The translations under genes were made by a program, and so were the position numbers. 34,104 nucleotides of DNA from Candidatus Nomurabacteria bacterium RIFCSPHIGHO2_01_FULL_37_25. GTDB taxonomy: Bacteria > Patescibacteriota > Minisyncoccia > Phycocordibacterales > UBA9973. Shown piece by piece: positions 8,613 through 16,049 of this stretch. Position 1 is the stretch's first letter. Each line of letters starts with the position of its first letter. The stretch is from NCBI GenBank assembly GCA_001786765.1, contig MFTH01000010.1, positions 1 to 34,104 of the forward strand, read 5' to 3'. Under the pieces are notes generated by a model. It was not told the DNA's origin and ran no database searches. It saw only the letters and a program-made list of their open reading frames with translations.

Positions 8613-9417
8613 CAATTGCGTTTCTAAAAATTTGTAATCCTTTCCCTTCCTTTGATCCTTTTTTGTTCATTTGCCACATCGGACTTTGATGAGAAAACAT
8701 TGCTCGCTCCGGATGAGGCATCATACCTAGAACTCTCCCATTATATGCTAAAATTCCCGCGATGTCATAGTCAGAGCCGTTTGGATTTTTTTCTAGGTTT
8801 TGGAAATCACAAATTTCTCCTTTTGTGTATTGAAAAGCAATTTGCCCGCCCAACTGCGCAGTCGTTCGGGCGGGCTTGTTTCTCTTTAATTCTTTGTATT
8901 TTTTAGAATCAATCACATAATGCCCCTCGCCATGCGCTATCGGCAATGAAATTTTTTTTATTCCCCTTAGCCACGGCGAAGCTTGGAGAGAGGCAGGTAC
9001 AGTTAGATCAACCCAACGATCAATATATTTTCCATTTTTATTATAAGTTAACGCGCCGGGTAAAATTCCAAGATTAGTTATGATTTGAAATCCATTGCAT
9101 ATGCCTATAGTTAAAGTATCGCGAGCTAGAAATTCTTTTAATTCTTTTGTTAAATGATTTTTAAATTTATTAGCATAAGCTTTACCACTTCCGGTATCGT
9201 CACCATAAGAGAATCCTCCCGGGAAAACTAAAATCTGATATTGTGAAAGAGCTCTCGGCTCCTTAATTAAATCATTGATGTGCACAATGTCCGCCATCCC
9301 ACCTACACTCTCAAAAGCAAACTTGGTCTCTTCTTCACAGTTGAGTCCGTAGCCTGACATTATTATAATTTTTGTCGCAGGTACTAAGCTTATTGAATGT
9401 AATTTTTTATTTTTCAT
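8596..9417 (-). CDS. purQ: Phosphoribosylformylglycinamidine synthase, glutaminase subunit
   Basis: Supplies ammonia from glutamine to PurL for FGAR to FGAM. It is a class I glutamine amidotransferase: FPGGFSYGDD oxyanion region, nucleophile in GICNGFQ, and PHPERA with the His/Glu pair. At 273 aa it is slightly long. Residues about 181-192 (KPARTTAQLGG) are encoded by a GC-rich palindrome just before the conserved QIAFQY strand. The final codons and stop lie in the right arm of cruciform repeat 2. It is downstream of purL on the same strand, 60 nt away. Confidence 0.96.
   Translation of the reverse strand: MKNKKLHSISLVPATKIIIMSGYGLNCEEETKFAFESVGGMADIVHINDLIKEPRALSQYQILVFPGGFSYGDDTGSGKAYANKFKNHLTKELKEFLARDTLTIGICNGFQIITNLGILPGALTYNKNGKYIDRWVDLTVPASLQASPWLRGIKKISLPIAHGEGHYVIDSKKYKELKRNKPARTTAQLGGQIAFQYTKGEICDFQNLEKNPNGSDYDIAGILAYNGRVLGMMPHPERAMFSHQSPMWQMNKKGSKEGKGLQIFRNAIEYFTR
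8844..8875. repeat. GC-rich palindrome inside purQ (translated)
   Basis: GCCCGCCC and GGGCGGGC form an 8-bp stem around a centre that contains the palindrome ACTGCGCAGT. It is in frame within PurQ and GC-rich in an AT-rich gene. Confidence 0.75.
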
Positions 9418-9433
9418 TTTATATTTATTTTAC

Positions 9434-9465
9434 TTATAAATCTGCGATAGCAGAGTTGTAAGTAT
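9434..9465. other. Intergenic hairpin between purL and purQ
   Basis: ACTTATAAATCTGC and GCAGAGTTGTAAGT pair over 14 bp with one G-T wobble and one mismatch around a GATA loop. No U-tract follows on the minus strand, so it is more likely an mRNA processing or stability element than a terminator. Its centre, TCTGCGATAGCAGAG, also occurs in dnaX. Confidence 0.5.
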
Positions 9466-9477
9466 TTAATAAACTTA

Positions 9478-12400
9478 TTATTGCATTTTATTTGAAAATT
9501 TATGATAAATATCGTGTAATTTTTTCACAGACGACTCAACTATTTTTCTCTTGCCTTCCATAATTACCACTTTGCCATCTTTTGAAACTGTTCCTAATTT
9601 TGCGTGCGGGATGTCTTTCATTATTTTTTCAAATGCAGATTTATTTTTCAAAAGAACAGATACGAGTACTCTACCTTGACTTTCGGAAAAAAGCTTGGCA
9701 TCTATTGATAAAACGGAAGCCTTGCTTCCGTTTATTTCGTTTATGGATATTTTACATCCGAGCATTCCGCCCACACAGGCTTTAGCTAAAGCAATTCCCA
9801 AACCTCCCCCCGTTACGGAAAGTGAAGAAGTTAATAATTCTTTTTGTATAGCTTTTTCTAACGCTATATAAGTTTTCAGATTTTTCTTCCAATCAACTTT
9901 TGGCACATTATTGCCAATATTATTATTCCCCTCTTTTTTCGCAAGCATTTTATAATATTCTCCTCCCCCGAGCTCATCATTCGTTTCTCCTAATAAATAA
10001 ATTATGTCGCCAGCATTTTTGAATTCCGGTGATACTGTTTTATTTAAATCAGGCATTACGCTAATTGCAGAAATAAGGAGCGTCGGTGGAATTGAAATTA
10101 CAACTGAATTGCCATTCTCATCATAACCCTTAAAATCATTAAACATGCTGTCCTTGCCGGAAATAAATGGCGTGCCGTACCCGACAGCGTAATCATAACA
10201 AGCCTTAACTGAATCTACGAGCTCTCTAAGTCGCCTCTCGTCATAAGACGAACACCAACAGAAATTGTCAAGTATTGCGAGATGCGAAAGCGTTCCACCG
10301 GCAGAAATAATGTTACGGAGAGCGGTATCAAGCGCGCAAGCAACCATGTGGTAGGTGTTAATGTCTCCATACGAAGGATACACTCCGTAAGATAAAACAA
10401 CTCCTTTATTAGAAGACAAAACAGGTTTGAAAACTTGCGCATCAGTGTTGATGCGACCCCGTCCCGAGAGAGGTTTTAATACAGAAGATGCTTGCACTTC
10501 ATGATCGTATTGCTCAGAAATAAATGCAAAACCACTAATATTAATATTGCCTAATAATTTTTCTAAAACTTTTGTTTGCGAAAGGTTTTTCGGAATTTTT
10601 GGTTCAAAATTAGTATGGAAATATGGCAAAGTGACTAGCTGTTGTTTCGGTAGCCCGTTGTGCAGAAATTCCATATCCAAATTCATAATTTCCTTTCCTT
10701 TGTAATTTACAATACACTTTTTAGAATTTGTGAATTCACCTATCGCCGTAGCTTCTACTCCACGACTAGCCATTAATTTTTGAAATGTCAACCATTTTTT
10801 CTTTGGTACCGACAAGGTCATTCGTTCTTGTGATTCAGAAATCCATATCTCCCATGGTCGCAGTCCCGGATATTTCAGTGGAACTTTTTCTAGACAAACT
10901 TTTGCTCCCCCCTGCCTACCGGCAGGCAGGCATACTTCTTTTGCCATTTCTGCCACTGAGCAAGAAAGTCCGCCGGCGCCATTGTCTGTGATGCTATTAT
11001 ATAAATTCATATCGCGAGCCTCTTTCACTATTGCGTCGCTTAATTTTTTTTGAGTTATCGGATCACCGATTTGTACCGCTGTCGCCGGAGAACCTGCATC
11101 CATCATGACAGAAGAAAAAGTAGCTCCATGTATGCCGTCGAGTCCCACTCGACCACCCACAACAACAATCAAGTCCCCTATTTTTGCTTTTTTTATATGC
11201 GACAATCTTTCCCTACTCCCGCCAGAAGCAGGTAAATTTCTTGGAATTAACCCAACCGTTCCAGCAAAGACTAAAGGCTTGCCTCTGTATCTATCATCAA
11301 ACTTTACAAAACCAGAGAGCGTGGGAATTCCGGAACAATTTCCTCCGACATTTATACCCTTTATCACGCCCTCCATAATTCTTTTTGATGGAAGCATTGG
11401 CTGAGTTAAATTTTTATCTCTAAAAAAATTTCTTTTATCTTCTGGATATCCAAAACAAAAGCCATAAGTATTAGCCACTGGTTTAGCACCTAGTCCAAAA
11501 CCAATAGTATCGCGGTTTACCCCTCCAATTCCAGTAATGGCTCCGCCAAATGGATCAAGCGCTGAAGGACTGTTATGCGTTTCCACTTTGTGCGTAATTA
11601 AATAATCTTTATCAAAAATTATTCCACCGGAATTATCTTCAAAAACTGAAATGCAAAAATCTTCCCCTTTTTTCTGTTTCTCTTTACGTATCAAATTCGT
11701 CGCGCCTTTGATATAAGTTTTATACAAACCGTCTACTATATTGCCGTCCTTTATATTATCTATCGGATTCGCAAAGATAGTATGTTTACAATGTTCTGAC
11801 CAAGTCTGAGCTAAAGATTCCAGCTCTATATCCGTCGGATTTCTTTTTAGTTTCGCAAAATATTTTTTAATAGTTAGCATTGAGGATAAATCTAAAGCAA
11901 GTGGCCCTCTCCTTTTACCATCTTCATCCATTATTCCTTCTTTGCCAATTCTTATAAGTTCTTCATTAGGAACATCAAGCGAAACATCTCTAACTGGTCT
12001 TCTTTTTTTAAGAATCACTTTTGGAATTTTCGTTGGCAGATTTATTTGCCCCTCGCCTGCAACGTTATACGTAGCATTTCGGGCAGGATTTTTTATTGGC
12101 GCTATAAATACTCGCTCGATTAGCGGATTATATAAAGTAAGAGCAAATTTCTCTGCCTCAACCTTACTCTTCTTCACTAAAAATATTCTTGAAGAATAAA
12201 CATTAAAATTTTCGCTTTTATCTAAATGTAATAAATCCAAAGCAGTCTCTTTTACCGTATGCCCCACATTGTCAGTAACTCCAGGCAAAAAACCAACTTC
12301 AATCGCAAAAGAAAAATTCCCCACTTTTGGGGATTCATCTATAAAATATTTTTCAAGTATCGGATTCGTAAGCATTTCTGCCAACTTGACAATATCTTTT

Positions 12401-12480
12401 CTTGTCAGTTTTGAATCTATTAAGTATGAATCCATACGGCTAGCGCCATTTCGGAGAATTACATAAATCCGTGAAATCAT
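9478..12480 (-). CDS. purL: Phosphoribosylformylglycinamidine synthase with PurS-like N-terminus
   Basis: Catalytic subunit for FGAR + Gln + ATP to FGAM. At 1000 aa it is longer than the stand-alone PurL of about 720-750 aa and shorter than the PurL of about 1300 aa with a fused glutaminase. The extra N-terminal part (about 1-170) contains a PurS-like segment, LPGVTDNVGHTVKE. The core follows: EHCKHT with the catalytic His near 230, VETHNSPSALDPFGGA, GGNCSGIP, ISESQERM, and the second AIRS-like half with SGKDSMFN and TGGGLG. Residues about 517-524 (CLPAGRQGG) come from an inserted 20-bp palindrome. It heads the purL-purQ-purF-purND array, with TAATAT six nucleotides before ATG. Confidence 0.95.
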   Translation of the reverse strand: MISRIYVILRNGASRMDSYLIDSKLTRKDIVKLAEMLTNPILEKYFIDESPKVGNFSFAIEVGFLPGVTDNVGHTVKETALDLLHLDKSENFNVYSSRIFLVKKSKVEAEKFALTLYNPLIERVFIAPIKNPARNATYNVAGEGQINLPTKIPKVILKKRRPVRDVSLDVPNEELIRIGKEGIMDEDGKRRGPLALDLSSMLTIKKYFAKLKRNPTDIELESLAQTWSEHCKHTIFANPIDNIKDGNIVDGLYKTYIKGATNLIRKEKQKKGEDFCISVFEDNSGGIIFDKDYLITHKVETHNSPSALDPFGGAITGIGGVNRDTIGFGLGAKPVANTYGFCFGYPEDKRNFFRDKNLTQPMLPSKRIMEGVIKGINVGGNCSGIPTLSGFVKFDDRYRGKPLVFAGTVGLIPRNLPASGGSRERLSHIKKAKIGDLIVVVGGRVGLDGIHGATFSSVMMDAGSPATAVQIGDPITQKKLSDAIVKEARDMNLYNSITDNGAGGLSCSVAEMAKEVCLPAGRQGGAKVCLEKVPLKYPGLRPWEIWISESQERMTLSVPKKKWLTFQKLMASRGVEATAIGEFTNSKKCIVNYKGKEIMNLDMEFLHNGLPKQQLVTLPYFHTNFEPKIPKNLSQTKVLEKLLGNINISGFAFISEQYDHEVQASSVLKPLSGRGRINTDAQVFKPVLSSNKGVVLSYGVYPSYGDINTYHMVACALDTALRNIISAGGTLSHLAILDNFCWCSSYDERRLRELVDSVKACYDYAVGYGTPFISGKDSMFNDFKGYDENGNSVVISIPPTLLISAISVMPDLNKTVSPEFKNAGDIIYLLGETNDELGGGEYYKMLAKKEGNNNIGNNVPKVDWKKNLKTYIALEKAIQKELLTSSLSVTGGGLGIALAKACVGGMLGCKISINEINGSKASVLSIDAKLFSESQGRVLVSVLLKNKSAFEKIMKDIPHAKLGTVSKDGKVVIMEGKRKIVESSVKKLHDIYHKFSNKMQ
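10911..10930. repeat. 20-bp palindrome inside purL (LPAGRQ type)
   Basis: CCTGCCTACCGGCAGGCAGG is self-complementary except for one position. On the coding strand it reads as the peptide LPAGRQ, a signature I recall from translated CPR genomes. It falls after SVAEMAKEV and before GGAKV, in the purL core. Confidence 0.85.
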
Positions 12481-12486
12481 AGAGAT

Positions 12487-12492
12487 ATATTA
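12487..12492 (-). promoter_or_regulatory. -10 box of purL
   Basis: TAATAT on the minus strand lies exactly six nucleotides before the purL ATG, implying a leaderless message. The rest of the 181-bp divergent gap (12481-12661) shows no gene. Confidence 0.5.
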
Positions 12493-12625
12493 ATATAAAT
12501 ATCATTTAAAGACAAATTAAATTCTATCCCCATAGAAACCAAAACTCTAAGCATTATATTTGAGATTCTCTTATTTTTCTCCGAAGTTAGTTTTGAAGCT
12601 AGGTTGTAAAATTACATAGGAATAT

Positions 12626-12661
12626 TTGAATAGAATATTTTTTTGATATATACTTTATGTC
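12626..12661 (+). promoter_or_regulatory. Promoter of the citrate-cleavage operon
   Basis: TTGAAT (12626-12631), a 17-nt spacer and TATACT (12649-12654) form a good sigma70-type promoter. The -10 ends seven nucleotides before the ATG at 12662, so transcription should start at or next to the start codon. Confidence 0.7.
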
Positions 12662-13729
12662 ATGAAATTATACGAGTTTGAAGGAGCAAATCTTTTAGAG
12701 AAATACCAGATCCCAGTTCCAAAAAGACAGTTAATCACATCTTTAAAAGATAAAATACTTATCTCCTTTCCTTTTGTTTTGAAAGCTCAAGTTTTATCTT
12801 CTGATAGAAAAAAAGCAGGAGGCATCTTGTTTGTAAATAAAAAATCTGATTTTAATCAAGCTATTAAAAAACTTTTAAACAAAGAAATATCGGGAGAAAA
12901 AGTTACCAAAATCTTGATCGAAGAAAAGATTAAAGGAATAGCAGAATATTATATATCTTTTAGTTTTAGCGGAATCGTCAAAGCGCCAGTGCTTTCTCTT
13001 TCAGTAAAAGGAGGCTCTGGAATCAAAGACGCATTTGTTTATCCAATAGATATGATTTTAGGAGTAGAGCCTTTTTTTATAAGACAGGCGCTTTCAAGGT
13101 CAGGATTCCTTTCAAAAGACATCAATCCTCTTTCTGATATCATATTTAATTTATGGAAGCTTTTTAAAGAAGAAAAAGTAATATTAGCAGAAATTAATCC
13201 ACTTTTAAAAACGAACGATGGAATTTTTTTTGCTTGTGATGCAAAGATAGACTACGGTAAAAGACGCGCTGTTGAAAATATGAATGGAGATATCGCTATA
13301 ATAGCTTCAGGTGGAGGAGCATCTCTTATAAACATGGACGCATTGTTACTAGCTGGTGGACGTCCGGCTAATTACGCTGAATATTCAGGAAATCCTAAAG
13401 CAGAATTAGTGGAGAAAATAACAAAAGAAGTTTTATCAAAACCAGGTATCAAAGCTTGTTGGGTTGTCGGTGGTACAGCTAGTTTTACTGATATATACGA
13501 AACAATGAAAGGTTTTACTGAAGGTCTTAAAAAAATAAGTCCGCAACCAAAATTTCCTTTTGTAATTCGTCGAGATGGACCACGCGCTAAAGAAGCACAG
13601 AAATTTTTATCAGATTTTTCAAAAAAAGAAGGGTATGATTTTTTCATCTATGGCTTTGAAACTCCTATGGTCGAAACAGCCAAGATTGTAGTTGAACTTG
13701 CTTACGGTAAAAAATTAAAAAATAAATAA
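12662..13729 (+). CDS. Citryl-CoA synthetase / ATP-citrate lyase beta-like subunit (SucC/CcsA-like)
   Basis: An ATP-grasp acyl-CoA synthetase beta subunit (about residues 1-200: YEFEGANLLEKY, FVLKAQV, AEINPL) is followed by a segment that resembles ATP-citrate lyase rather than ordinary SucC: SGGGASLINMD, ANYAEYSG, VVGGTASFTD, VIRRDGP and YGFETPM. As I recall them, the matching human ACLY stretches are SGGGASVIYSD, ANYGEYSG, IIGGSIANFT, VRRGGP and FGTETHM, in the citrate-binding region. With the next two genes it would activate citrate to citryl-CoA using ATP and CoA. At 355 aa it is shorter than Hydrogenobacter CcsA. It is the first gene of a three-gene operon and has its own promoter. A generic succinyl-CoA synthetase is the main alternative. 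Confidence 0.8.
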   Translation: MKLYEFEGANLLEKYQIPVPKRQLITSLKDKILISFPFVLKAQVLSSDRKKAGGILFVNKKSDFNQAIKKLLNKEISGEKVTKILIEEKIKGIAEYYISFSFSGIVKAPVLSLSVKGGSGIKDAFVYPIDMILGVEPFFIRQALSRSGFLSKDINPLSDIIFNLWKLFKEEKVILAEINPLLKTNDGIFFACDAKIDYGKRRAVENMNGDIAIIASGGGASLINMDALLLAGGRPANYAEYSGNPKAELVEKITKEVLSKPGIKACWVVGGTASFTDIYETMKGFTEGLKKISPQPKFPFVIRRDGPRAKEAQKFLSDFSKKEGYDFFIYGFETPMVETAKIVVELAYGKKLKNK

Positions 13730-13734
13730 GTCTT

Positions 13735-14649
13735 ATGTCTATACTGATAGATAAAAATACTAAAGTACTAATTCAAGGCATAACCGGAGTTGAGGGTTCG
13801 AGGGCTTGTAGAGAAATGCTTCTGTATGGTACTAAAGTTCTTGCTGGCGTGAGACCGGGCGCAGGTGGAGAATTTGTAGAAAGCGTCCCAGTTTATGATA
13901 CTGTTGAAGAAGCGCTCAAATATCATCCACAAATAAACGCTTCACTTATAATAGTACCTGCCAAAAATGTGAAAGACGCTGCTCTTGAAGCAATATTTGC
14001 TAAAATTCCTTTGATAAATATTTTAACCGAATATGTACCTCCTATAGACAGTTCAGTTATTATGGCTTGGGCAAAAAAATATAAAACACGTATTGTTGGC
14101 TGTTCTTCGATAGGCATTATTTCTCCATCTAAATCCAAGATTGGCAGTATTGGTTCAGCTGAAATCAGGCACATATTTAAAAAGGGTCCAATCGGGATAA
14201 TTTCTAAAAGTGGAGGTATGACAGCAGAACTCGCTGTAGTTCTAGGTAAGCATGGTTTAGGACAAAGCACGGTTGTTGGAATCGGAGCTGACACTATTTG
14301 TGGTTCGGATTTTGTTGACATACTTAAATTATTTGAAAAGGATACAGAAACAAAGGCTACGGTTATATTTGGAGAAGTAGGTGGAGTCAGTGAAGAATTA
14401 GTAGCAGAATATGTAAAAAATAAAAAAATAAAAAAACCAATCGTCGCGCTCATTGGTGGAAAATTTACTCATATACTCCCCTCTGGAACCGTACTTGGGC
14501 ATGCGGGAGCTATTGTTTCTCATGGTAAAGGAGGGTATGATTCTAAGATAAAGGCTTTGCAAAAAAGTGGTGTTACTCTTGCTAACACTCCAGAGGAAAT
14601 TCCTTTACTGCTAAAAAAAATATTAAAAATAAAGACAATTACAAAATAA
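13735..14649 (+). CDS. Citryl-CoA synthetase / ATP-citrate lyase alpha-like subunit (SucD/CcsB-like)
   Basis: A CoA-binding and ligase domain protein of the SucD family. QGITGVEGS starts the Rossmann-like CoA domain, SKSGGMTAEL lies in the ligase domain, GEVGGVSEE matches the ACLY GEIGG motif, and GHAGAIV carries the His that is phosphorylated during catalysis. At 304 aa it is close to the bacterial SucD length. It starts five nucleotides after the beta gene and abuts the lyase gene with no gap. The order beta, alpha, lyase is the same as the domain order in animal ATP-citrate lyase. SucD of succinyl-CoA synthetase is the alternative, made less likely by the third gene. Confidence 0.82.
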   Translation: MSILIDKNTKVLIQGITGVEGSRACREMLLYGTKVLAGVRPGAGGEFVESVPVYDTVEEALKYHPQINASLIIVPAKNVKDAALEAIFAKIPLINILTEYVPPIDSSVIMAWAKKYKTRIVGCSSIGIISPSKSKIGSIGSAEIRHIFKKGPIGIISKSGGMTAELAVVLGKHGLGQSTVVGIGADTICGSDFVDILKLFEKDTETKATVIFGEVGGVSEELVAEYVKNKKIKKPIVALIGGKFTHILPSGTVLGHAGAIVSHGKGGYDSKIKALQKSGVTLANTPEEIPLLLKKILKIKTITK

Positions 14650-15375
14650 ATGAAATGGATAACAAAAATCAGCACTCATAAGAAAGGCGCACTATATATT
14701 CGTGGAAAAAAATTAACAAAATTAATAGAAACACTGTCTTTTTCTGAAACTATTTTCTTTATTTTAAAAGGCAAACTACCTAAACTAAATGAAAAAAAAC
14801 TTCTTGATGCAATTCTCGTTTCTTGTGTGGAGCATGGTGTAGAAGTTCCGTCAGCTTATGTACCTCGAGTAATAATTTCTACAGGCAACCAAATCAACTC
14901 TGCGTTAGCTGGAGGATTACTCACAATTGGGGATTTTCATGGAGGAGCAATAGAAAAAGCTGCCTATTATTTACAAAGTAATAAAAGTGCAAAAGAAATA
15001 GTAAGAGAATCTTTGTTAAAAAAAGAACACATTCCTGGACTTGGACATAAAATTTACAAAGATGTTGATCCTAGAAGTAAAGTACTGTTTAAACTAGCTA
15101 AAAAAATTAAACTATCCGGTAAGTTTATTGGAAAAGCCCAAAATATAGCAAAGGAGTTTGAAAAAAATAGCGGTAAAAAGTTAGTATTGAATATTGATAT
15201 GGCGATAGCTGCTTGTGTGTCTGAATTAGGTTTTAGTTATAAGCTTGGAAAAGCTTTTTTTGCATTAGGAAGACTTCCGGGAATGATTGCTCATACGTAT
15301 GAAGAAGTCACAAACGAAAAACCCTATCGTCGTTTTGAAGAAAGTGATGTTGAATATATAGGACCAAAAATCTAA
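14650..15375 (+). CDS. Citryl-CoA lyase-like protein (citrate synthase fold)
   Basis: A short citrate-synthase-family protein of 241 aa, near the length of stand-alone citryl-CoA lyase and well below citrate synthase at about 370-430 aa. Conserved pieces are VEHG (first active-site His region), SALAGGLLTIGDFHGGA (compare SGLLTIGDRFGGA in ACLY), GLGHKIYKDVDPR (second His), NIDMAIA with the catalytic Asp, and HTYEEVTN near the end. It should split citryl-CoA into acetyl-CoA and oxaloacetate. The ATG follows the previous stop directly, and no Shine-Dalgarno is visible, so translation is probably coupled. A 2-methylcitryl or other acyl-CoA substrate cannot be excluded. Confidence 0.8.
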   Translation: MKWITKISTHKKGALYIRGKKLTKLIETLSFSETIFFILKGKLPKLNEKKLLDAILVSCVEHGVEVPSAYVPRVIISTGNQINSALAGGLLTIGDFHGGAIEKAAYYLQSNKSAKEIVRESLLKKEHIPGLGHKIYKDVDPRSKVLFKLAKKIKLSGKFIGKAQNIAKEFEKNSGKKLVLNIDMAIAACVSELGFSYKLGKAFFALGRLPGMIAHTYEEVTNEKPYRRFEESDVEYIGPKI

Positions 15376-15401
15376 ACAATTATATGAAACGGTTCAATAC
15401 A

Positions 15402-16040
15402 TCATTCTTTTACCGTAACTATAGAAGTATCATCAGAGATTTCTTCTTTTATTATAAAACCTAAACTTAAAAAAAGGTTCAGACTAGCAGTATTGCCTCT
15501 TTCTATAGTACTCCAAAGTTTAATACCAGGAAATTTTTTTAAATAAAAATCAACTACAAAATTACCAAAGTATTTCATAACTCCTGTACCTCTAAAAGGA
15601 GCATAACAACGAGCAGATAAAGTGTGCCAATCTTTATTATTGAGTTCAGTTTCATCTTTAGATATTTGTTCATTTGATAGGTGCTTAAGAGATTTTCTAC
15701 CAAGAGGTTTAGGTCCAAGCCAAATGATTGCAGCCAAGGTGTTCGTATCACCATGCGCTAAAGCAAATGGAGTTCTATTTTTCTTATACCAATCTTCATA
15801 TAAACCTTCGCCAAAACGTTTTAAATCAGAGGTATTATTTTGAAGCTCTACATCATTCTCATCTAATGACAACGCCTTAAGTTGCGTAACCATATTCTTA
15901 TCCAACCCAATAAAAATAGAAAATTCTTTACCTTCTTTGTTTGTAGCTTCACCAATAATAACCGTATTATAAATTGGTAATGGAAGGTTTAAAGACCCTA
16001 AGTCAGATTTTTGAAAAATCTTTATATTGGGTGTTGGCAT
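15402..16040 (-). CDS. GNAT-family N-acetyltransferase
   Basis: The C-terminal half shows the GNAT fold: an acetyl-CoA-binding loop in YAPFRGTGVMKYF and the later strand-helix ERGNTASLNLFLSLGF. The N-terminal half is unrecognised. It lies nine nucleotides after glmS on the same strand with a GGAG about 12 nt before ATG, so it is probably co-transcribed with glmS. A role on glucosamine phosphate or another amino sugar is possible from context only. It converges on the citryl-CoA lyase gene with a 26-nt gap. Confidence 0.75.
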   Translation of the reverse strand: MPTPNIKIFQKSDLGSLNLPLPIYNTVIIGEATNKEGKEFSIFIGLDKNMVTQLKALSLDENDVELQNNTSDLKRFGEGLYEDWYKKNRTPFALAHGDTNTLAAIIWLGPKPLGRKSLKHLSNEQISKDETELNNKDWHTLSARCYAPFRGTGVMKYFGNFVVDFYLKKFPGIKLWSTIERGNTASLNLFLSLGFIIKEEISDDTSIVTVKE

Positions 16041-16049
16041 ACAAATATT

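Noticed and set aside
9441-9455. TCTGCGATAGCAGAG shared between the purL-purQ gap and dnaX (27919-27933) as a repeat family
   Set aside because: A single shared 15-mer is not improbable in a window of this size, and the flanks are unrelated. The intergenic hairpin itself is kept as a feature.
13923-14453. A 176-aa minus-strand ORF within the alpha-subunit gene
   Set aside because: The plus strand encodes a conserved SucD-like protein; the antisense reading is low-complexity.
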